Part shown: one piece after another, positions 9,651-19,788 of the stretch
Numbering within the stretch: position 1 is the first letter of the stretch
Layout of the letters: each line of letters opens with the position of its first letter
Made by a program: the position numbers and the translations under genes
Source of the DNA: Verrucomicrobiota bacterium
Lineage (GTDB): Bacteria; Verrucomicrobiota; Verrucomicrobiia; Chthoniobacterales; UBA10450
Direction of reading: 5' to 3'
Assembly: GCA_003219415.1 (NCBI GenBank)
Contig: QHOS01000020.1
Location: forward strand, 1-64,000
DNA length: 64,000 nucleotides
Notes under the pieces: generated by a model
What the model was told of the DNA's origin: nothing
Seen by the model: the letters and a program-made list of their open reading frames with translations, nothing else
Databases searched by the model: none

Positions 9651-11951
9651 ATGAAATTCCTAAACGCGCCGCGTCAGCCATTTGTTGGTTTGTCGCTCGC
9701 GGCTGCAATAGGAATTACCATCGCGGACGTCTTTCCCCTCCCTGGCGCCGCCTTAGTCCCGGTGACGATCATTTTAGCCATCTGCACGGTCATCGTCGCG
9801 TGCAGACCTACGCTGCTCGCGACTTACGCCATCGTTGGAGTTGGCTTTTTCCTGCTGCACAACTTTGAGACGAACAATACAGAAGGCCAGCGACTTGCTG
9901 ACGAACTTGGCGGCCGACCGCGGGTCGTCACGGCAATCGGGTCCGTCATCACTGAGCCAAAAGTCGCTCCCAGTGGGTTTGCGACGTTTCTGCTGAAGCT
10001 CAAGTCAATCGAATTTGAAGGCCGGAAACAACCGACACGCGCGGTCTGGCAGGTTCGTTGGAAAGGCGCCCCGGAATTTGGCGATGAGCTAAAGCTTTTT
10101 GGAATCGCGGAAGTAATCGAGTCTCCGCGAAATCCCGGCGAATTTGATATGCGCTCTTATCTGGCGCGTCACGACGTTCGTCGAATGCTCTTTGTTCGTT
10201 ACACCGAGGACGGCACTCTGATTCGACGCGGCGGCGGCAACCCCATTCTACGCCTGGCGCAGAAGTCGCGCGCATGGATGCAAAACGCGCTTTGCAGAGG
10301 GTTGGAGAGCGCGCCTGAAGTGCAAAATTTTCTCAGCGGAATCGTGCTCGGCCTCAGGCATCAAGCGCCGGAAGATATTGAGGAACCATTTCAACAAACC
10401 GGCACGCTTCACCTTTTCGCTGTCGCTGGTTTGCACGTGGGAATTGTTGCCGCGCTATTGTGGATGCTGGCAATGGTGGCGCGGCTCTCACGCAAATGGG
10501 CAGCTGCGCTCATCATACCTCTGCTACTCTTCTACGCCGCAGTCACGGGACTACACGTTTCGAGTGTAAGAGCCGCGGTAATGAGCTCGGTTTTGCTGGG
10601 CGGTTTATTTTTCGAACGCAAGGTTTTCGTTCTAAACAGCCTCGCTGCAGCGGCGTTCTTTCTTCTCTGCTGGAACACGAACGAACTTTTTTCGACAGGC
10701 TTTCAACTCTCCTTCGCGGTCGTTGGCGCCATTATATTGTTTGCCGATCCATTTGCGGAATTTTTGCAGCGCTGGACTGCTCCAGATCCTTTCCTGCCAC
10801 GAAGCCTGTTGCGTGGTCCGCGACTCCGGATGCACGTTGCCTTTGAATGGCTTTGTCGCGGAACCGGCGTTTCCCTCGCGGCATGGGTCGGTTCGTTGCC
10901 GCTGGTACTTTGGTATTTTTATATCGTTACACCAATTTCTTTGGTGGCGAATTTGATCGTGGTGCCGATTGCTTTCTTCATTCTCGCGATCGCGCTTCTT
11001 TCCCTTCTTTCCACGCCGCTTCTGCCAGGACTTGCGATGATTTTCAATAATGCCAACTGGCTTTTGGCACAGATTGTCATCGGAATTGTACAATTCCTCG
11101 CGCATGTTCCGGGCGGGCATTTTTATGTCGAACATCCGCATTGGCCCGAAAAGCTCGTTGCAAAAATTACGGTCCTTGATGTCGGCGCGGGAGCAGCCGT
11201 TCACTTGCAAACTGGAAACGCGAACTGGTTATTCGACTGTGGTAACGAACGGACTTACCAGCGGGTCGTCCGTGAGTATTTGCACTGGGCCGGGATAAAC
11301 CGGCTTTCCTGTTTGCTGCTCACTCACGGCGACGCGCTTCATCTGGGGGGCGCAGCACAATTGCTGGACGATTTTCCTCGAATCCGCATCGTGGATAACG
11401 CGGCGCCCGATCACTCAGCTGTACACAGACGATTGCAACAGTTGTTCCGAGAGCACGGAATCGAACCAGACAATCTAGCTGCGGGGGACAGTTTCCGCAT
11501 GTCGCGCGATGTCACCGCGCATGTCCTGTTCCCTCCACGAAACCTTAGCTCACCGATCGCCGATGATCAGGCCTATGTTATTCACTTGGTAGTCGCGCCG
11601 GCGACCTGGATCTTGTTCATGTCGGACAGTGGCACCAAGACGGAACAGGCATTGTTGGCGAGCGGTTTGAATTTGCAGAGCGACATCATCATCAAGGGGC
11701 AACATCATTCCGGAGAATCCGGTTCTGCCGCATTCCTCGACGCCACGCGGCCGCGCCTGATTATTGCTACTTCGCGGGACTTCCCCGGCTACGAGCGAAT
11801 CAGCGACGCCTGGGCGGAGAACATACGGAAACGCGGCATTAAACTCTTTCGTCAGGATGAAGCGGGCGCAGTGACGCTGAGCTTTCGTCAAGACAGTTGG
11901 GAAGCGCAAAGTTATTTCACCGGCGAAATCTTTCGCAGTTCCAGCCATTGA
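9651..11951 (+). CDS. comEC: ComEC/Rec2 DNA internalisation protein
   Basis: 766 aa; LHLFAVAGLHVGIVAALLW competence domain, polytopic TM, C-terminal metallo-beta-lactamase-like domain (VLDVGAGAAVHLQ, LLLTHGDALHLGG). Confidence 0.92.
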   Translation: MKFLNAPRQPFVGLSLAAAIGITIADVFPLPGAALVPVTIILAICTVIVACRPTLLATYAIVGVGFFLLHNFETNNTEGQRLADELGGRPRVVTAIGSVITEPKVAPSGFATFLLKLKSIEFEGRKQPTRAVWQVRWKGAPEFGDELKLFGIAEVIESPRNPGEFDMRSYLARHDVRRMLFVRYTEDGTLIRRGGGNPILRLAQKSRAWMQNALCRGLESAPEVQNFLSGIVLGLRHQAPEDIEEPFQQTGTLHLFAVAGLHVGIVAALLWMLAMVARLSRKWAAALIIPLLLFYAAVTGLHVSSVRAAVMSSVLLGGLFFERKVFVLNSLAAAAFFLLCWNTNELFSTGFQLSFAVVGAIILFADPFAEFLQRWTAPDPFLPRSLLRGPRLRMHVAFEWLCRGTGVSLAAWVGSLPLVLWYFYIVTPISLVANLIVVPIAFFILAIALLSLLSTPLLPGLAMIFNNANWLLAQIVIGIVQFLAHVPGGHFYVEHPHWPEKLVAKITVLDVGAGAAVHLQTGNANWLFDCGNERTYQRVVREYLHWAGINRLSCLLLTHGDALHLGGAAQLLDDFPRIRIVDNAAPDHSAVHRRLQQLFREHGIEPDNLAAGDSFRMSRDVTAHVLFPPRNLSSPIADDQAYVIHLVVAPATWILFMSDSGTKTEQALLASGLNLQSDIIIKGQHHSGESGSAAFLDATRPRLIIATSRDFPGYERISDAWAENIRKRGIKLFRQDEAGAVTLSFRQDSWEAQSYFTGEIFRSSSH

Positions 11952-12592
11952 ATGGGCGCGCCTTTTTCCCGGAAGATGCGTCCGAATTTGCTCGGTGGTA
12001 GATCGACATCAGCGTCGCCGATTGCAAAACTAGGATCTGATTCGGCGATCTCTTTGATTTTCCGAAAGTAATCAACGTCATCTGTCGCAATGTAAATGCT
12101 CCCGTTTTTCTCGAGCGCGGTATGAATCGAGCCCAGAAAATCCGGCGTCACAATCCGGCGTCGATGATGACGGCGTTTTGGCCACGGATCAGGAAACAAC
12201 AAATAGAATCTTTCCACCGATTCGGCCGGCAAGAGATAACGCACTGCATAGAAACTTTCCATCCGCAACAGCCGCACATTGTCCAGTGTGGCGGCTTTGC
12301 GCGCTGATGTGCGCACTCGATTGAGCAGCCGTTCGATCCCGAGAAAATTCTTCTCCGGCATCCGCTGCGCCAGCGCGCAAAGAAACGAACCATCGCCGCA
12401 TCCAAGATCGACGTGCAAAGGCACTTTGCGTCCGAAAATCTTATCGAGATCCAAATGATCCGTGAGCGATTCGACTGTAATCAGTCGAGAAGGGACGCGC
12501 CTGCGGTGAGCTAAGCTACCCTCATCCGCAGGCACGCTGAGGAGAAAGTGAATCGGGGAGAAATCCAAGAATTCGAATGAACAGGGAGACAA
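11912..12592 (-). CDS. trmB: tRNA (guanine-N7-)-methyltransferase
   Basis: VDLGCGDGSFLCALAQRMPEKNFLGIE, FYLLFPDPWPKRRHHRRR. Confidence 0.9.
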   Translation of the reverse strand: MSPCSFEFLDFSPIHFLLSVPADEGSLAHRRRVPSRLITVESLTDHLDLDKIFGRKVPLHVDLGCGDGSFLCALAQRMPEKNFLGIERLLNRVRTSARKAATLDNVRLLRMESFYAVRYLLPAESVERFYLLFPDPWPKRRHHRRRIVTPDFLGSIHTALEKNGSIYIATDDVDYFRKIKEIAESDPSFAIGDADVDLPPSKFGRIFREKGAPIQWLELRKISPVK

Positions 12593-12749
12593 TGCCGAAA
12601 GAAGCGTGGCTGTTTTGATGATTTGGTCTCGCCCGCATTGAATTAAGGTAAAACCCGTTTATGACGGTCGCCCTGCTGATGGCAAGCAAAAAATAGGCTG
12701 AGTTATTCACAACGCGCCGATTGAGAAGCTGTCTAACCATCGAAAGTAT

Positions 12750-13379
12750 ATGAAACGAGCACTTATTCTCTTGGTGAGCTATGCATTGATCGCTGCGTGC
12801 CCTATCACGAGTAGCCAGGGGCAAAATTCTTCTTCTGCCGAAACCAAAACCGCGATCTTTGCGGGCGGCTGCTTTTGGTGCATCCAACCGGCATTCGATA
12901 AGGCAAGAGGAGTCATCAAGACCGCGGTGGGTTATTGCGGTGGAACCGAACCGAACCCGACTTACGAGGTCGTTTCATCCGAAAAAACCGGATACCGCGA
13001 GTCGATCCAGATTACGTACGATCCGGCAAAGATCTCTTACGACCAGTTGCTCGATATCTACTGGCGCCAAATCGATCCGACCCAGGCAGACGGACAGTTT
13101 ACTGATATCGGACCGAGTTATCGCGCCGCCATTTTCTACGGTAACGATGGCGAGAAAAAAGTCGCGGAGGCTTCAAAGGAGAAGCTTGCGCGCTCGGGCA
13201 AGTTCAACAAACCGATCGTGACCGAAATTCTGCCGGCGATGAAATTTTATCCGGCTGAGGCGTATCACCAAAAATACTACCAGCAGAACCCGGAACATTT
13301 TGAAGCATTCGAGGAAGGCTCGGGGCGGGTCTCGTTCAAAAAGAAAACCTGGGAGAATAAAGAGCCTCAACGTCCCTAG
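12750..13379 (+). CDS. msrA: peptide methionine sulfoxide reductase MsrA with N-terminal signal/lipobox
   Basis: FAGGCFWCIQPAFD catalytic motif; VGYCGG; YHQKYYQQNPE; N-terminal LIAAC lipobox-like. Confidence 0.93.
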   Translation: MKRALILLVSYALIAACPITSSQGQNSSSAETKTAIFAGGCFWCIQPAFDKARGVIKTAVGYCGGTEPNPTYEVVSSEKTGYRESIQITYDPAKISYDQLLDIYWRQIDPTQADGQFTDIGPSYRAAIFYGNDGEKKVAEASKEKLARSGKFNKPIVTEILPAMKFYPAEAYHQKYYQQNPEHFEAFEEGSGRVSFKKKTWENKEPQRP

Positions 13380-13390
13380 AAGCCGAGCAA

Positions 13391-14311
13391 TTAGACAATC
13401 TGTACGCCTTCGGTCGCAGTTCGTTTGGCGTAAAGTTCGCTCAGGCGTTTTGTCATCGGGCCAACCTTGCCATCGCCAATTTGGCGATTGTCCAGCCTGG
13501 TGACCGCAGCCAACTCGCCCATCGTGCCTGTACAAAACATTTCGTTGGCGCCGTAAACATCGACCACCGACAAATCGGTTTCGATGCAGCGAATTTTTTC
13601 CGCGGCACAAATTTCAAGCACTGTTGACCGCGTAATTCCCTCGGGACAGGCCACAACGCGACTGGTAGCCAGATCGCCGCTTGCTCGCGATTTATCGGAG
13701 TTGCGCACGATAAAGACGTGCGTGGCGTTTGTTTCCGCGACGAACCCGCGCGTATCGAGCATTAAGGCGTCATCCGCGCCGGCGTTGTTTGCTTCGATCT
13801 TTGCCAGAATTGAATTCAGCAGATTCGCATGATGAATTCGCGCATCAAGAACCTCAGGGGGCGGGCGCCGGACTTTGCTCGTAGTTAAAGTCAGACCGGT
13901 TTTCGCGTAAACTGGCGACTTGTGCTCCGCCAGAACGATCAACGTCGGGCCGTTCTGATTCAGACGTGGATCCATTCCAGACGTGATCTTCAAGCCGCGG
14001 GTAAGCGTTAGGCGAATATGGACGCCGTCGCTCATCTTGTTTCCCGCGAGAGTGCGTTTGATCTCCTCGATGATTTTTTCGCGCGGCGGAATTTCGGCGA
14101 ATGACAAAGCGCGCGCCGAACGCTCCAGACGATCGAGGTGTTCGTGAAGTTTGAAAATCCGGCCGTTGTACAACCGCAATCCTTCCCACACCGCATCGCC
14201 GCCTTGCACAGCAGAATCAAAGGGGCTGATCCCGGCCTTGTCGCGGTGCACGAGCTGACCGTTGATGTTAATAATCAGGTTGCGATTTCGCTCATCAAAT
14301 TTCTGAAGCAT
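13391..14311 (-). CDS. branched-chain / D-amino-acid aminotransferase (class IV PLP)
   Basis: NINGQLVHRDKAGISPFDSAVQGGDAVWEGLRLYNGRIF, FVAETNATHVFIV, TGTMGELAAVTRLD. Confidence 0.9.
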   Translation of the reverse strand: MLQKFDERNRNLIININGQLVHRDKAGISPFDSAVQGGDAVWEGLRLYNGRIFKLHEHLDRLERSARALSFAEIPPREKIIEEIKRTLAGNKMSDGVHIRLTLTRGLKITSGMDPRLNQNGPTLIVLAEHKSPVYAKTGLTLTTSKVRRPPPEVLDARIHHANLLNSILAKIEANNAGADDALMLDTRGFVAETNATHVFIVRNSDKSRASGDLATSRVVACPEGITRSTVLEICAAEKIRCIETDLSVVDVYGANEMFCTGTMGELAAVTRLDNRQIGDGKVGPMTKRLSELYAKRTATEGVQIV

Positions 14312-14440
14312 GAAAAGAAAAACTAACTACGAATGAACACTAAGTTTCCGAGTTGTAAGGCAGATTTTGGTCTGGAAACCAGCTAACTAAAAGCAAAGCT
14401 GGTTAAGTCTTTTATCAGCCAAATCGGCGTAATCCGTGGT

Positions 14441-15178
14441 TCAGCGCAATCTGTATTCGTAGAATCGGTCGTAGTATTCGCTACAGCGATCATAAATTTC
14501 ACGTAAATGCGCCGGCACCTTGGACCGTCTCGCACGATATGGTTGAAACGATGTCGTCTTTGCCACTTCACCATACCAATGCCTGGCCCACACGCCATCG
14601 GTCTGACGCAATCCGGGCGGCCATGAGAGCATCGATTCGCTAAACTCAATACCGACCGCCTCGCAAACCAGGCGCAACATCCGTTCAGGATTTTCCAGAA
14701 CGTCTTTTGCATCGACAATTGGCGGGATCGAACCCGTGCGAATACGGACAAAATCAAGGATCTCTGCTTGCTGAATAAAGCCCAGGTCCGGCAGCGCTGG
14801 ATCCTCTCGCTTTTTGATATATGAAGCAATCACCTCGCGGGGGTCGCGAATAAGAAAGCAATTCGTGACTGCACCGAGCCATTCACGATCCACTTCCGGC
14901 AAAAGATGATGGGCCATTTGTTTCTGGAAGAAAATCCGCTTGGCATTCGGAATCGGGCCGGTCAGTTGCTCGATAACTTTTCGCCAATCGGTCTCGCCGA
15001 AAGCGATTATTTCATCCGCCCCCGGATGCTGTTTGCCGGTCGCCTTTAAATAATAGGCGTAAAACGGCTCATCGATCACCAAGGTATCGGGACGATTGCC
15101 CCAAGCGCGCATCATCGCCGTCGAGATATTTCGCGGACCCGACCACATCGCGATACGAACCGGAACGGATTGCGACAT
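14441..15178 (-). CDS. sulfotransferase family protein
   Basis: IAMWSGPRNISTAMMRAWGNRPDTLVIDEPFYAYYLK, NCFLIRDPREVIASY. Confidence 0.85.
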   Translation of the reverse strand: MSQSVPVRIAMWSGPRNISTAMMRAWGNRPDTLVIDEPFYAYYLKATGKQHPGADEIIAFGETDWRKVIEQLTGPIPNAKRIFFQKQMAHHLLPEVDREWLGAVTNCFLIRDPREVIASYIKKREDPALPDLGFIQQAEILDFVRIRTGSIPPIVDAKDVLENPERMLRLVCEAVGIEFSESMLSWPPGLRQTDGVWARHWYGEVAKTTSFQPYRARRSKVPAHLREIYDRCSEYYDRFYEYRLR

Positions 15179-15303
15179 TAAAACAGGACTCTAATCAGTG
15201 TCGCAGATAATTGAAGAGTTTTCCTAGTTTGCTCCCACTCAAAGGAAAAGCTGTAAGTCCAAGCAAGGAAGGGGAATTTCAACCGAGCGGTGAGGCTGAC
15301 ATG

Positions 15304-15404
15304 CGAAAGCGGCGGAGCACCGCCGCACTCCAAAGCGTGGCCGTATTTCGACGCGCAATCCTACGCTTGCGTCTTGGAGCGCGCGCGCTGCTGCGCCGCT
15401 TTCG
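15304..15404. repeat. imperfect inverted repeat (cgaaagcggcggagca...ctgcgccgctttcg), MITE/REP-like
   Basis: arms cgaaagcggcggagcaccgccgcactccaa vs reverse complement cgaaagcggcgcagcagcgcgcgcgctccaa. Confidence 0.7.
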
Positions 15405-15424
15405 ATTTTCCCGAGCGGCTCGAC

Positions 15425-15976
15425 CTAGCTCTTAGCGAAAACGCCTAACAGCGGCCGGCGCGATGGGGTTTTTGAACGGAAGTCACTTACAAAACCGTCC
15501 TCTGTGCGAATCTCCACGTGCCCTGCGGCACGTTTCGCATCATAAACCAACACTGCGCCAACGGGCGCCTGGTAAGGATCGGACACCGGCAGTTTCTTGA
15601 AGCCGAACTTGTTCACCAGCTCTTGACCAGCTTGCTTCGCCAAGGTTGTCTCCGGACGGGACTTCACCACGCCTGCGGCGACGAGGGCTTCTTTGACGTA
15701 GTGCCAGCACTTCGAAAGAGAATGAGCGCGAGCGCGTTCCTCTGCAATGGTCGCAGCCCGGCGCAGCTTTGGATCAATGTTTGAATCGTTGCCAAACGGA
15801 TGCACGATTTTCTTTGGATAATACTTGTCCACTACTTCAATTGACTGCTTTTTGCCCGAGGCGTCCCTGTACCCAAACTTGGGCTTAGGCGCCGAAAAAT
15901 TCAGCGCGGCCGCAGGACGCGGATAGAATGCTACGCAACAGAGACCGAGAATTAGATAGGGGGTGATTTTTCGCAT
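15425..15976 (-). CDS. secreted CHAP/NlpC-P60-like amidase-fold hypothetical
   Basis: signal peptide; SKCWHYVKEAL Cys region and PVGAVLVYDAKRAAGHVEIRTEDGFVSDF His region. Confidence 0.6.
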   Translation of the reverse strand: MRKITPYLILGLCCVAFYPRPAAALNFSAPKPKFGYRDASGKKQSIEVVDKYYPKKIVHPFGNDSNIDPKLRRAATIAEERARAHSLSKCWHYVKEALVAAGVVKSRPETTLAKQAGQELVNKFGFKKLPVSDPYQAPVGAVLVYDAKRAAGHVEIRTEDGFVSDFRSKTPSRRPLLGVFAKS

Positions 15977-16120
15977 AAAGCGCGCGTCCTATCGATCAGA
16001 TCGACTGCCTCCGCAACTGATTTTTTTCAGAAAACGTAAAATTTTTTCGGTTGACAATTACCGAACGTGACAGGGGTCGTAAAAACGGCAGTTTCCAAGG
16101 CAATTCCTGAGGCGGCGGAC

Positions 16121-17047
16121 TTAGAGTGACGAGACGAATTCGACCATCCGGTGGCGCATCTTTTCGTCGGGAAACCGACCGATCCCTGCTTGAATGTTGT
16201 CTTCAAGATGACCTGGTTTGTTAGTCGCGGGAATAGCGCAAGTGACAGCAGGATTGGTCACGATCCACTTGAGGAAAAATTGAGCCCAGGAATGACAATC
16301 AAATTCAGCAGCCCAATCCGGCAAGGGCTTTGAGCGAGTTCGATTGAAGAGATCGCCTCCCCCAAAGGGGCGATTGACGATAACCGCAATGCCGCGTTCC
16401 CGAGCAAGTGGTAGAACGCGTTCTTCTGCTTCGCGTTCCATCAGTGAATAGTTGATCTGCACAAAATCGAGTTTTTCGCTTCGCATGATTCTCTCCACGT
16501 CGGCAAAAGCCCCCGCTTCATAGTGGGTGACCCCCAGGTAGCGGATGCGCCCCTGCGCCTTCCATTCACGCAATGTCGTCAATTGCGTTTGGACATCGAC
16601 GAGATTGTGTACCTGCATCAGATCGATTCGTTTCGAACGCAAGAGCGCCATCGAACGCTCCATCGATTTGATCCCATCCTCCTTACCGCGTGTCCAAACT
16701 TTCGTGGCGAGAAAGATCTTGTCCTGGATACCGAGCGCAGTCGTCAGCGCGCCAATCACATCTTCGGCGCGACCATACATCGGCGAGGCATCGATTACGC
16801 GTCCGCCGAGCTTTACAAAAAGCGAAAGAACGTCTCCGAGTTGTCTCCGGTTATCCGAAGTAAGATCGACATCAAAGGCCTGCCAGGTTCCAAGGCCGAT
16901 GACCGGCAGTTTTTCGCCAGTTGAAGGAATTGCACGCGTCAGCATTGTTGATGATTCGGCTTTCGCCTGCGCGCGCAACGCACGAACCGGCAAACACAAT
17001 CCCGCCGCGCTCACGCCAATTAAGCGCGTGGCTTCACGTCGAGTCAT
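16121..17047 (-). CDS. aldo/keto reductase with Tat-type leader (ORF extends to 17146 through a repeat; start likely MTRREATRLIGVSAAG)
   Basis: GLGTWQAFD, VIDASPMYGRAEDVIG, FLATKVWTRGKEDGIKSMERSMALL, RRE leader. Confidence 0.9.
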   Translation of the reverse strand: MTRREATRLIGVSAAGLCLPVRALRAQAKAESSTMLTRAIPSTGEKLPVIGLGTWQAFDVDLTSDNRRQLGDVLSLFVKLGGRVIDASPMYGRAEDVIGALTTALGIQDKIFLATKVWTRGKEDGIKSMERSMALLRSKRIDLMQVHNLVDVQTQLTTLREWKAQGRIRYLGVTHYEAGAFADVERIMRSEKLDFVQINYSLMEREAEERVLPLARERGIAVIVNRPFGGGDLFNRTRSKPLPDWAAEFDCHSWAQFFLKWIVTNPAVTCAIPATNKPGHLEDNIQAGIGRFPDEKMRHRMVEFVSSL

Positions 17048-17065
17048 TTGGGTCGTCCTCTCTCT

Positions 17066-17145
17066 TGTCATGTCGAGCGAAGTCGAGACATCTCTAATTT
17101 CTAACGATAACAGCAAGAGATTCCTCGACTTCGCTCGACATGACA
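17066..17145. repeat. dispersed TGTCATnnCGAGCG inverted repeat, copy 2
   Basis: tgtcatgtcgagcgaagtcgag ... ctcgacttcgctcgacatgaca, near-perfect arms. Confidence 0.9.
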
Positions 17146-17164
17146 AGAAAGGTTAAGACGCCAC

Positions 17165-18292
17165 ATGAAAACGACGCGTCGTGAATTTATCAAACTTTCT
17201 GCTGCAGCTGGTGGCGCCTTTGCCTTGACCACAAGATCGACAACGCTGCTCGCAGAGAAATCGGCGAAACCTCTTCGCATTCTCATTCTTGGCGGCACCG
17301 GGTTCACCGGGCCGTATCAGGTTCGATACGCCCTGAGCCGCGGCCATAAGGTTACTACTTTTAACCGCGGCAAAACGCATCCCGGAGAGTTACCAAAGGA
17401 AGTCGAGCAATTGATCGGTGATCGCAACGGTCAGCTCGATGCGCTGCGAGATCGGCAATGGGATGTGGCGATCGATAATCCGACCACGCTTCCGGCTTGG
17501 GTCCGTAACGCTGCGCAGATTCTAAAAGACAATGTCGACCGTTACATGTTCATCTCGACAATCTCGGTTTATGCCGATACGGGCCAGGGCGTAGACGAAA
17601 CAGCGCCGCTCGCCAAATACGACGGACCCGACCCGTACAAAGAGACAATCGAAGCTGTGAAGGCTTCAGGCTATAAAACTTACGGTCCGCTTAAAGCATT
17701 GTCGGAAAAAGAAGTCGAAAAGTGGTGTCCTGGAAAGGCGTCGATCATCCGCCCAGGCCTTATCGTCGGACCACGCGATGAGACTGATCGTTTTACGTAT
17801 TGGCCAGTGCGCATCGACCGGGGCGGCGAAGTCGTGACACCCGGCAAGCCGAGCGATCCGGTGCAGTTCATCGACGCGCGCGATCTGGCGGAATGGACAA
17901 TCCGTATGGCGGAAAATCGCGAGACCGGAATTTATAATGCAACTGGTCCCGCCAAGCCGCTCGAAATCGGTCAGATGCTCAACGAAATCAAAGATGCGCT
18001 CCATTCGAATGCCACATTCACCTGGTTACCCTCTGACTTTCTCCAACAACAAAAAGTTGAAGCATGGTCGGACATGCCCGTCTGGGCCGGTGACGAGCTC
18101 GGACTTGCGCGAACGAAGATCGATCGCGCATTGGCAAAAGGCTTGACGTTTCGCCCGCTCGCGGAAACGTCGCGCGACACGCTCGTCTGGTTTAAATCGT
18201 TGCCGCAAGAGCGACAATCAAAATTGCGCGCCGGTCTAACACCCGAACGCGAAGCGGACGTGCTGGCTGCGTGGCATCAGAAAAAGGCATGA
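17165..18292 (+). CDS. Tat-exported NAD-dependent epimerase/dehydratase family protein
   Basis: MKTTRREFIKLSAAAGGAFALT leader; ILILGGTGFTGPYQVRYALSRGHKVTTFNRGK. Confidence 0.9.
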   Translation: MKTTRREFIKLSAAAGGAFALTTRSTTLLAEKSAKPLRILILGGTGFTGPYQVRYALSRGHKVTTFNRGKTHPGELPKEVEQLIGDRNGQLDALRDRQWDVAIDNPTTLPAWVRNAAQILKDNVDRYMFISTISVYADTGQGVDETAPLAKYDGPDPYKETIEAVKASGYKTYGPLKALSEKEVEKWCPGKASIIRPGLIVGPRDETDRFTYWPVRIDRGGEVVTPGKPSDPVQFIDARDLAEWTIRMAENRETGIYNATGPAKPLEIGQMLNEIKDALHSNATFTWLPSDFLQQQKVEAWSDMPVWAGDELGLARTKIDRALAKGLTFRPLAETSRDTLVWFKSLPQERQSKLRAGLTPEREADVLAAWHQKKA

Positions 18293-18297
18293 TAGCA

Positions 18298-18385
18298 TGT
18301 CATCCCGAGCGAATGCGAGGGACCTCACAAATTCGGAAAACGTTACGCAAGTAGGTGAGATCCTTCGCTCACGCTCAGGATGACA
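18298..18385. repeat. dispersed TGTCATnnCGAGCG inverted repeat, copy 3
   Basis: tgtcatcccgagcgaatgcgaggga ... ccttcgctcacgctcaggatgaca. Confidence 0.85.
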
Positions 18386-18395
18386 GCGATTTGGT

Positions 18396-19709
18396 ATGAA
18401 AAAACTCTTCACCAAAATCGTTGATGCTAAGCCGGACGAGCTCCGCGCGCTTTGGCTTGCCTTCGTTTTCAACTTCGTCGTACTTGCCGGTTACTACATT
18501 CTGCGACCGATTCGCGAAGAAATCGGTGCGACCAGCGGCGTGGAAAATTTGCCCTGGATGTACACGGCCACGCTCATCGGCATGCTCATCGCCAACGCGC
18601 TCTTCGCAGCCATCGTATCACGCATGTCGCGCCGCAAATTTCTGCCGATCGCCTACCGTTTTGCGATCGCTAATCTTTTCATCTTTTTCATTCTCATGCG
18701 CTTCGTGCCGGCGAACTGGCAATGGCTACTGGCGCGCTCGTTTTTTGTCTGGGTTAGCGTCTTCAATCTTTTCGCGACCACGCTTTTTTGGGCCTTCATG
18801 ACCGACCTATTTACCGCCGAACAAGGCAAGCGCCTTTTTGGTTTCATCGCGGTGGGCGGTTCGTTAGGCGCGATCCTCGGTCCGCTGGTCCCGACGTTTC
18901 TGGTTGATCGATTCAGCACTGGCATTTTCTGCCTCATGTCAGCGGCGATGTTCGAAATCGCGGCGCAATGCGTCCGTTTTTTCCCAACGGAATTTAGCGA
19001 GCACGCTGAAGCGGCGACAGCCGAAAAACCAATCGGCGGAAATATTTGGGACAGCGTCACGCACATCGTGCGTTCGCCGTACTTGTTCGCGCTCGTCGTT
19101 TTCATCTTCATTTACACGCTGACAAATACGTGGGCCTATTTTCAACAGGCGGACCTCACGGGGCATGAGTTGGCAAATAAATCGGCTCGCACCGCATTCT
19201 TCGGCAAAATGGATTTCTCGGTCAACACGCTCACTGTATTGATTCAACTTTGCTTAACGAGTCGTCTGCTAAAATGGTTCGGCGTGGGCTTTACCCTCGT
19301 GCTCATGCCGGCGCTAAGCGGGCTCGGTTTTCTCGCGATCGGTTATGCGCCCATCCTGGTTGTGCTAGCAGTTTTTCAGGTGGTGCGGCGTTCAACCGGG
19401 TTTGCGCTGCTTCGTCCGGCGCGCGAAATTTTGTTCACCGTTTTGCGGCGCGAAGACAAATACAAAGCGAAAAGCGTAATCGATACATTCGGTTATCGTC
19501 TCGGCGATATAGTCGGCGCCTGGTCGTATAAAGCGCTCCACGTCGTGGGCCTGAGCTTGAACGCGATCAGTTTCATTGCTGTGCCCATCATTGCTGCATG
19601 GTGCGCGCTGAGCATTTGGCTGGCTCGCAAACAACGCGCCTTGGCGGATGCTCAGCACCGTTCAGAAGCTGGTCCGGCTGTTGACGTCGCAGCTGCGAAA
19701 CCAGCCTGA
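18396..19709 (+). CDS. MFS / ATP:ADP-antiporter-like (Tlc/AAA family) membrane transporter
   Basis: polytopic; LAFVFNFVVLAGYYILRPIREEIG, FGFIAVGGSLGAILGPLV. Confidence 0.75.
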   Translation: MKKLFTKIVDAKPDELRALWLAFVFNFVVLAGYYILRPIREEIGATSGVENLPWMYTATLIGMLIANALFAAIVSRMSRRKFLPIAYRFAIANLFIFFILMRFVPANWQWLLARSFFVWVSVFNLFATTLFWAFMTDLFTAEQGKRLFGFIAVGGSLGAILGPLVPTFLVDRFSTGIFCLMSAAMFEIAAQCVRFFPTEFSEHAEAATAEKPIGGNIWDSVTHIVRSPYLFALVVFIFIYTLTNTWAYFQQADLTGHELANKSARTAFFGKMDFSVNTLTVLIQLCLTSRLLKWFGVGFTLVLMPALSGLGFLAIGYAPILVVLAVFQVVRRSTGFALLRPAREILFTVLRREDKYKAKSVIDTFGYRLGDIVGAWSYKALHVVGLSLNAISFIAVPIIAAWCALSIWLARKQRALADAQHRSEAGPAVDVAAAKPA

Positions 19710-19788
19710 GTTCGTTAGGCTGAAAAGAAATTGCGTTTGCCTGTGTTCGGCAGAATCGTAATCAGCAACAAACACAGGAGGTAAAACA

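Noticed and set aside
11912-11951. 40-bp tail-to-tail overlap of comEC and trmB
   Set aside because: Both C-termini look plausible; convergent 3' overlaps of this size are common and need no special explanation.
13391-15178. BCAT/sulfotransferase neighbour pair as a novel pathway
   Set aside because: The two genes are on the same strand but about 130 bp apart; nothing in the sequence shows a functional link beyond adjacency.
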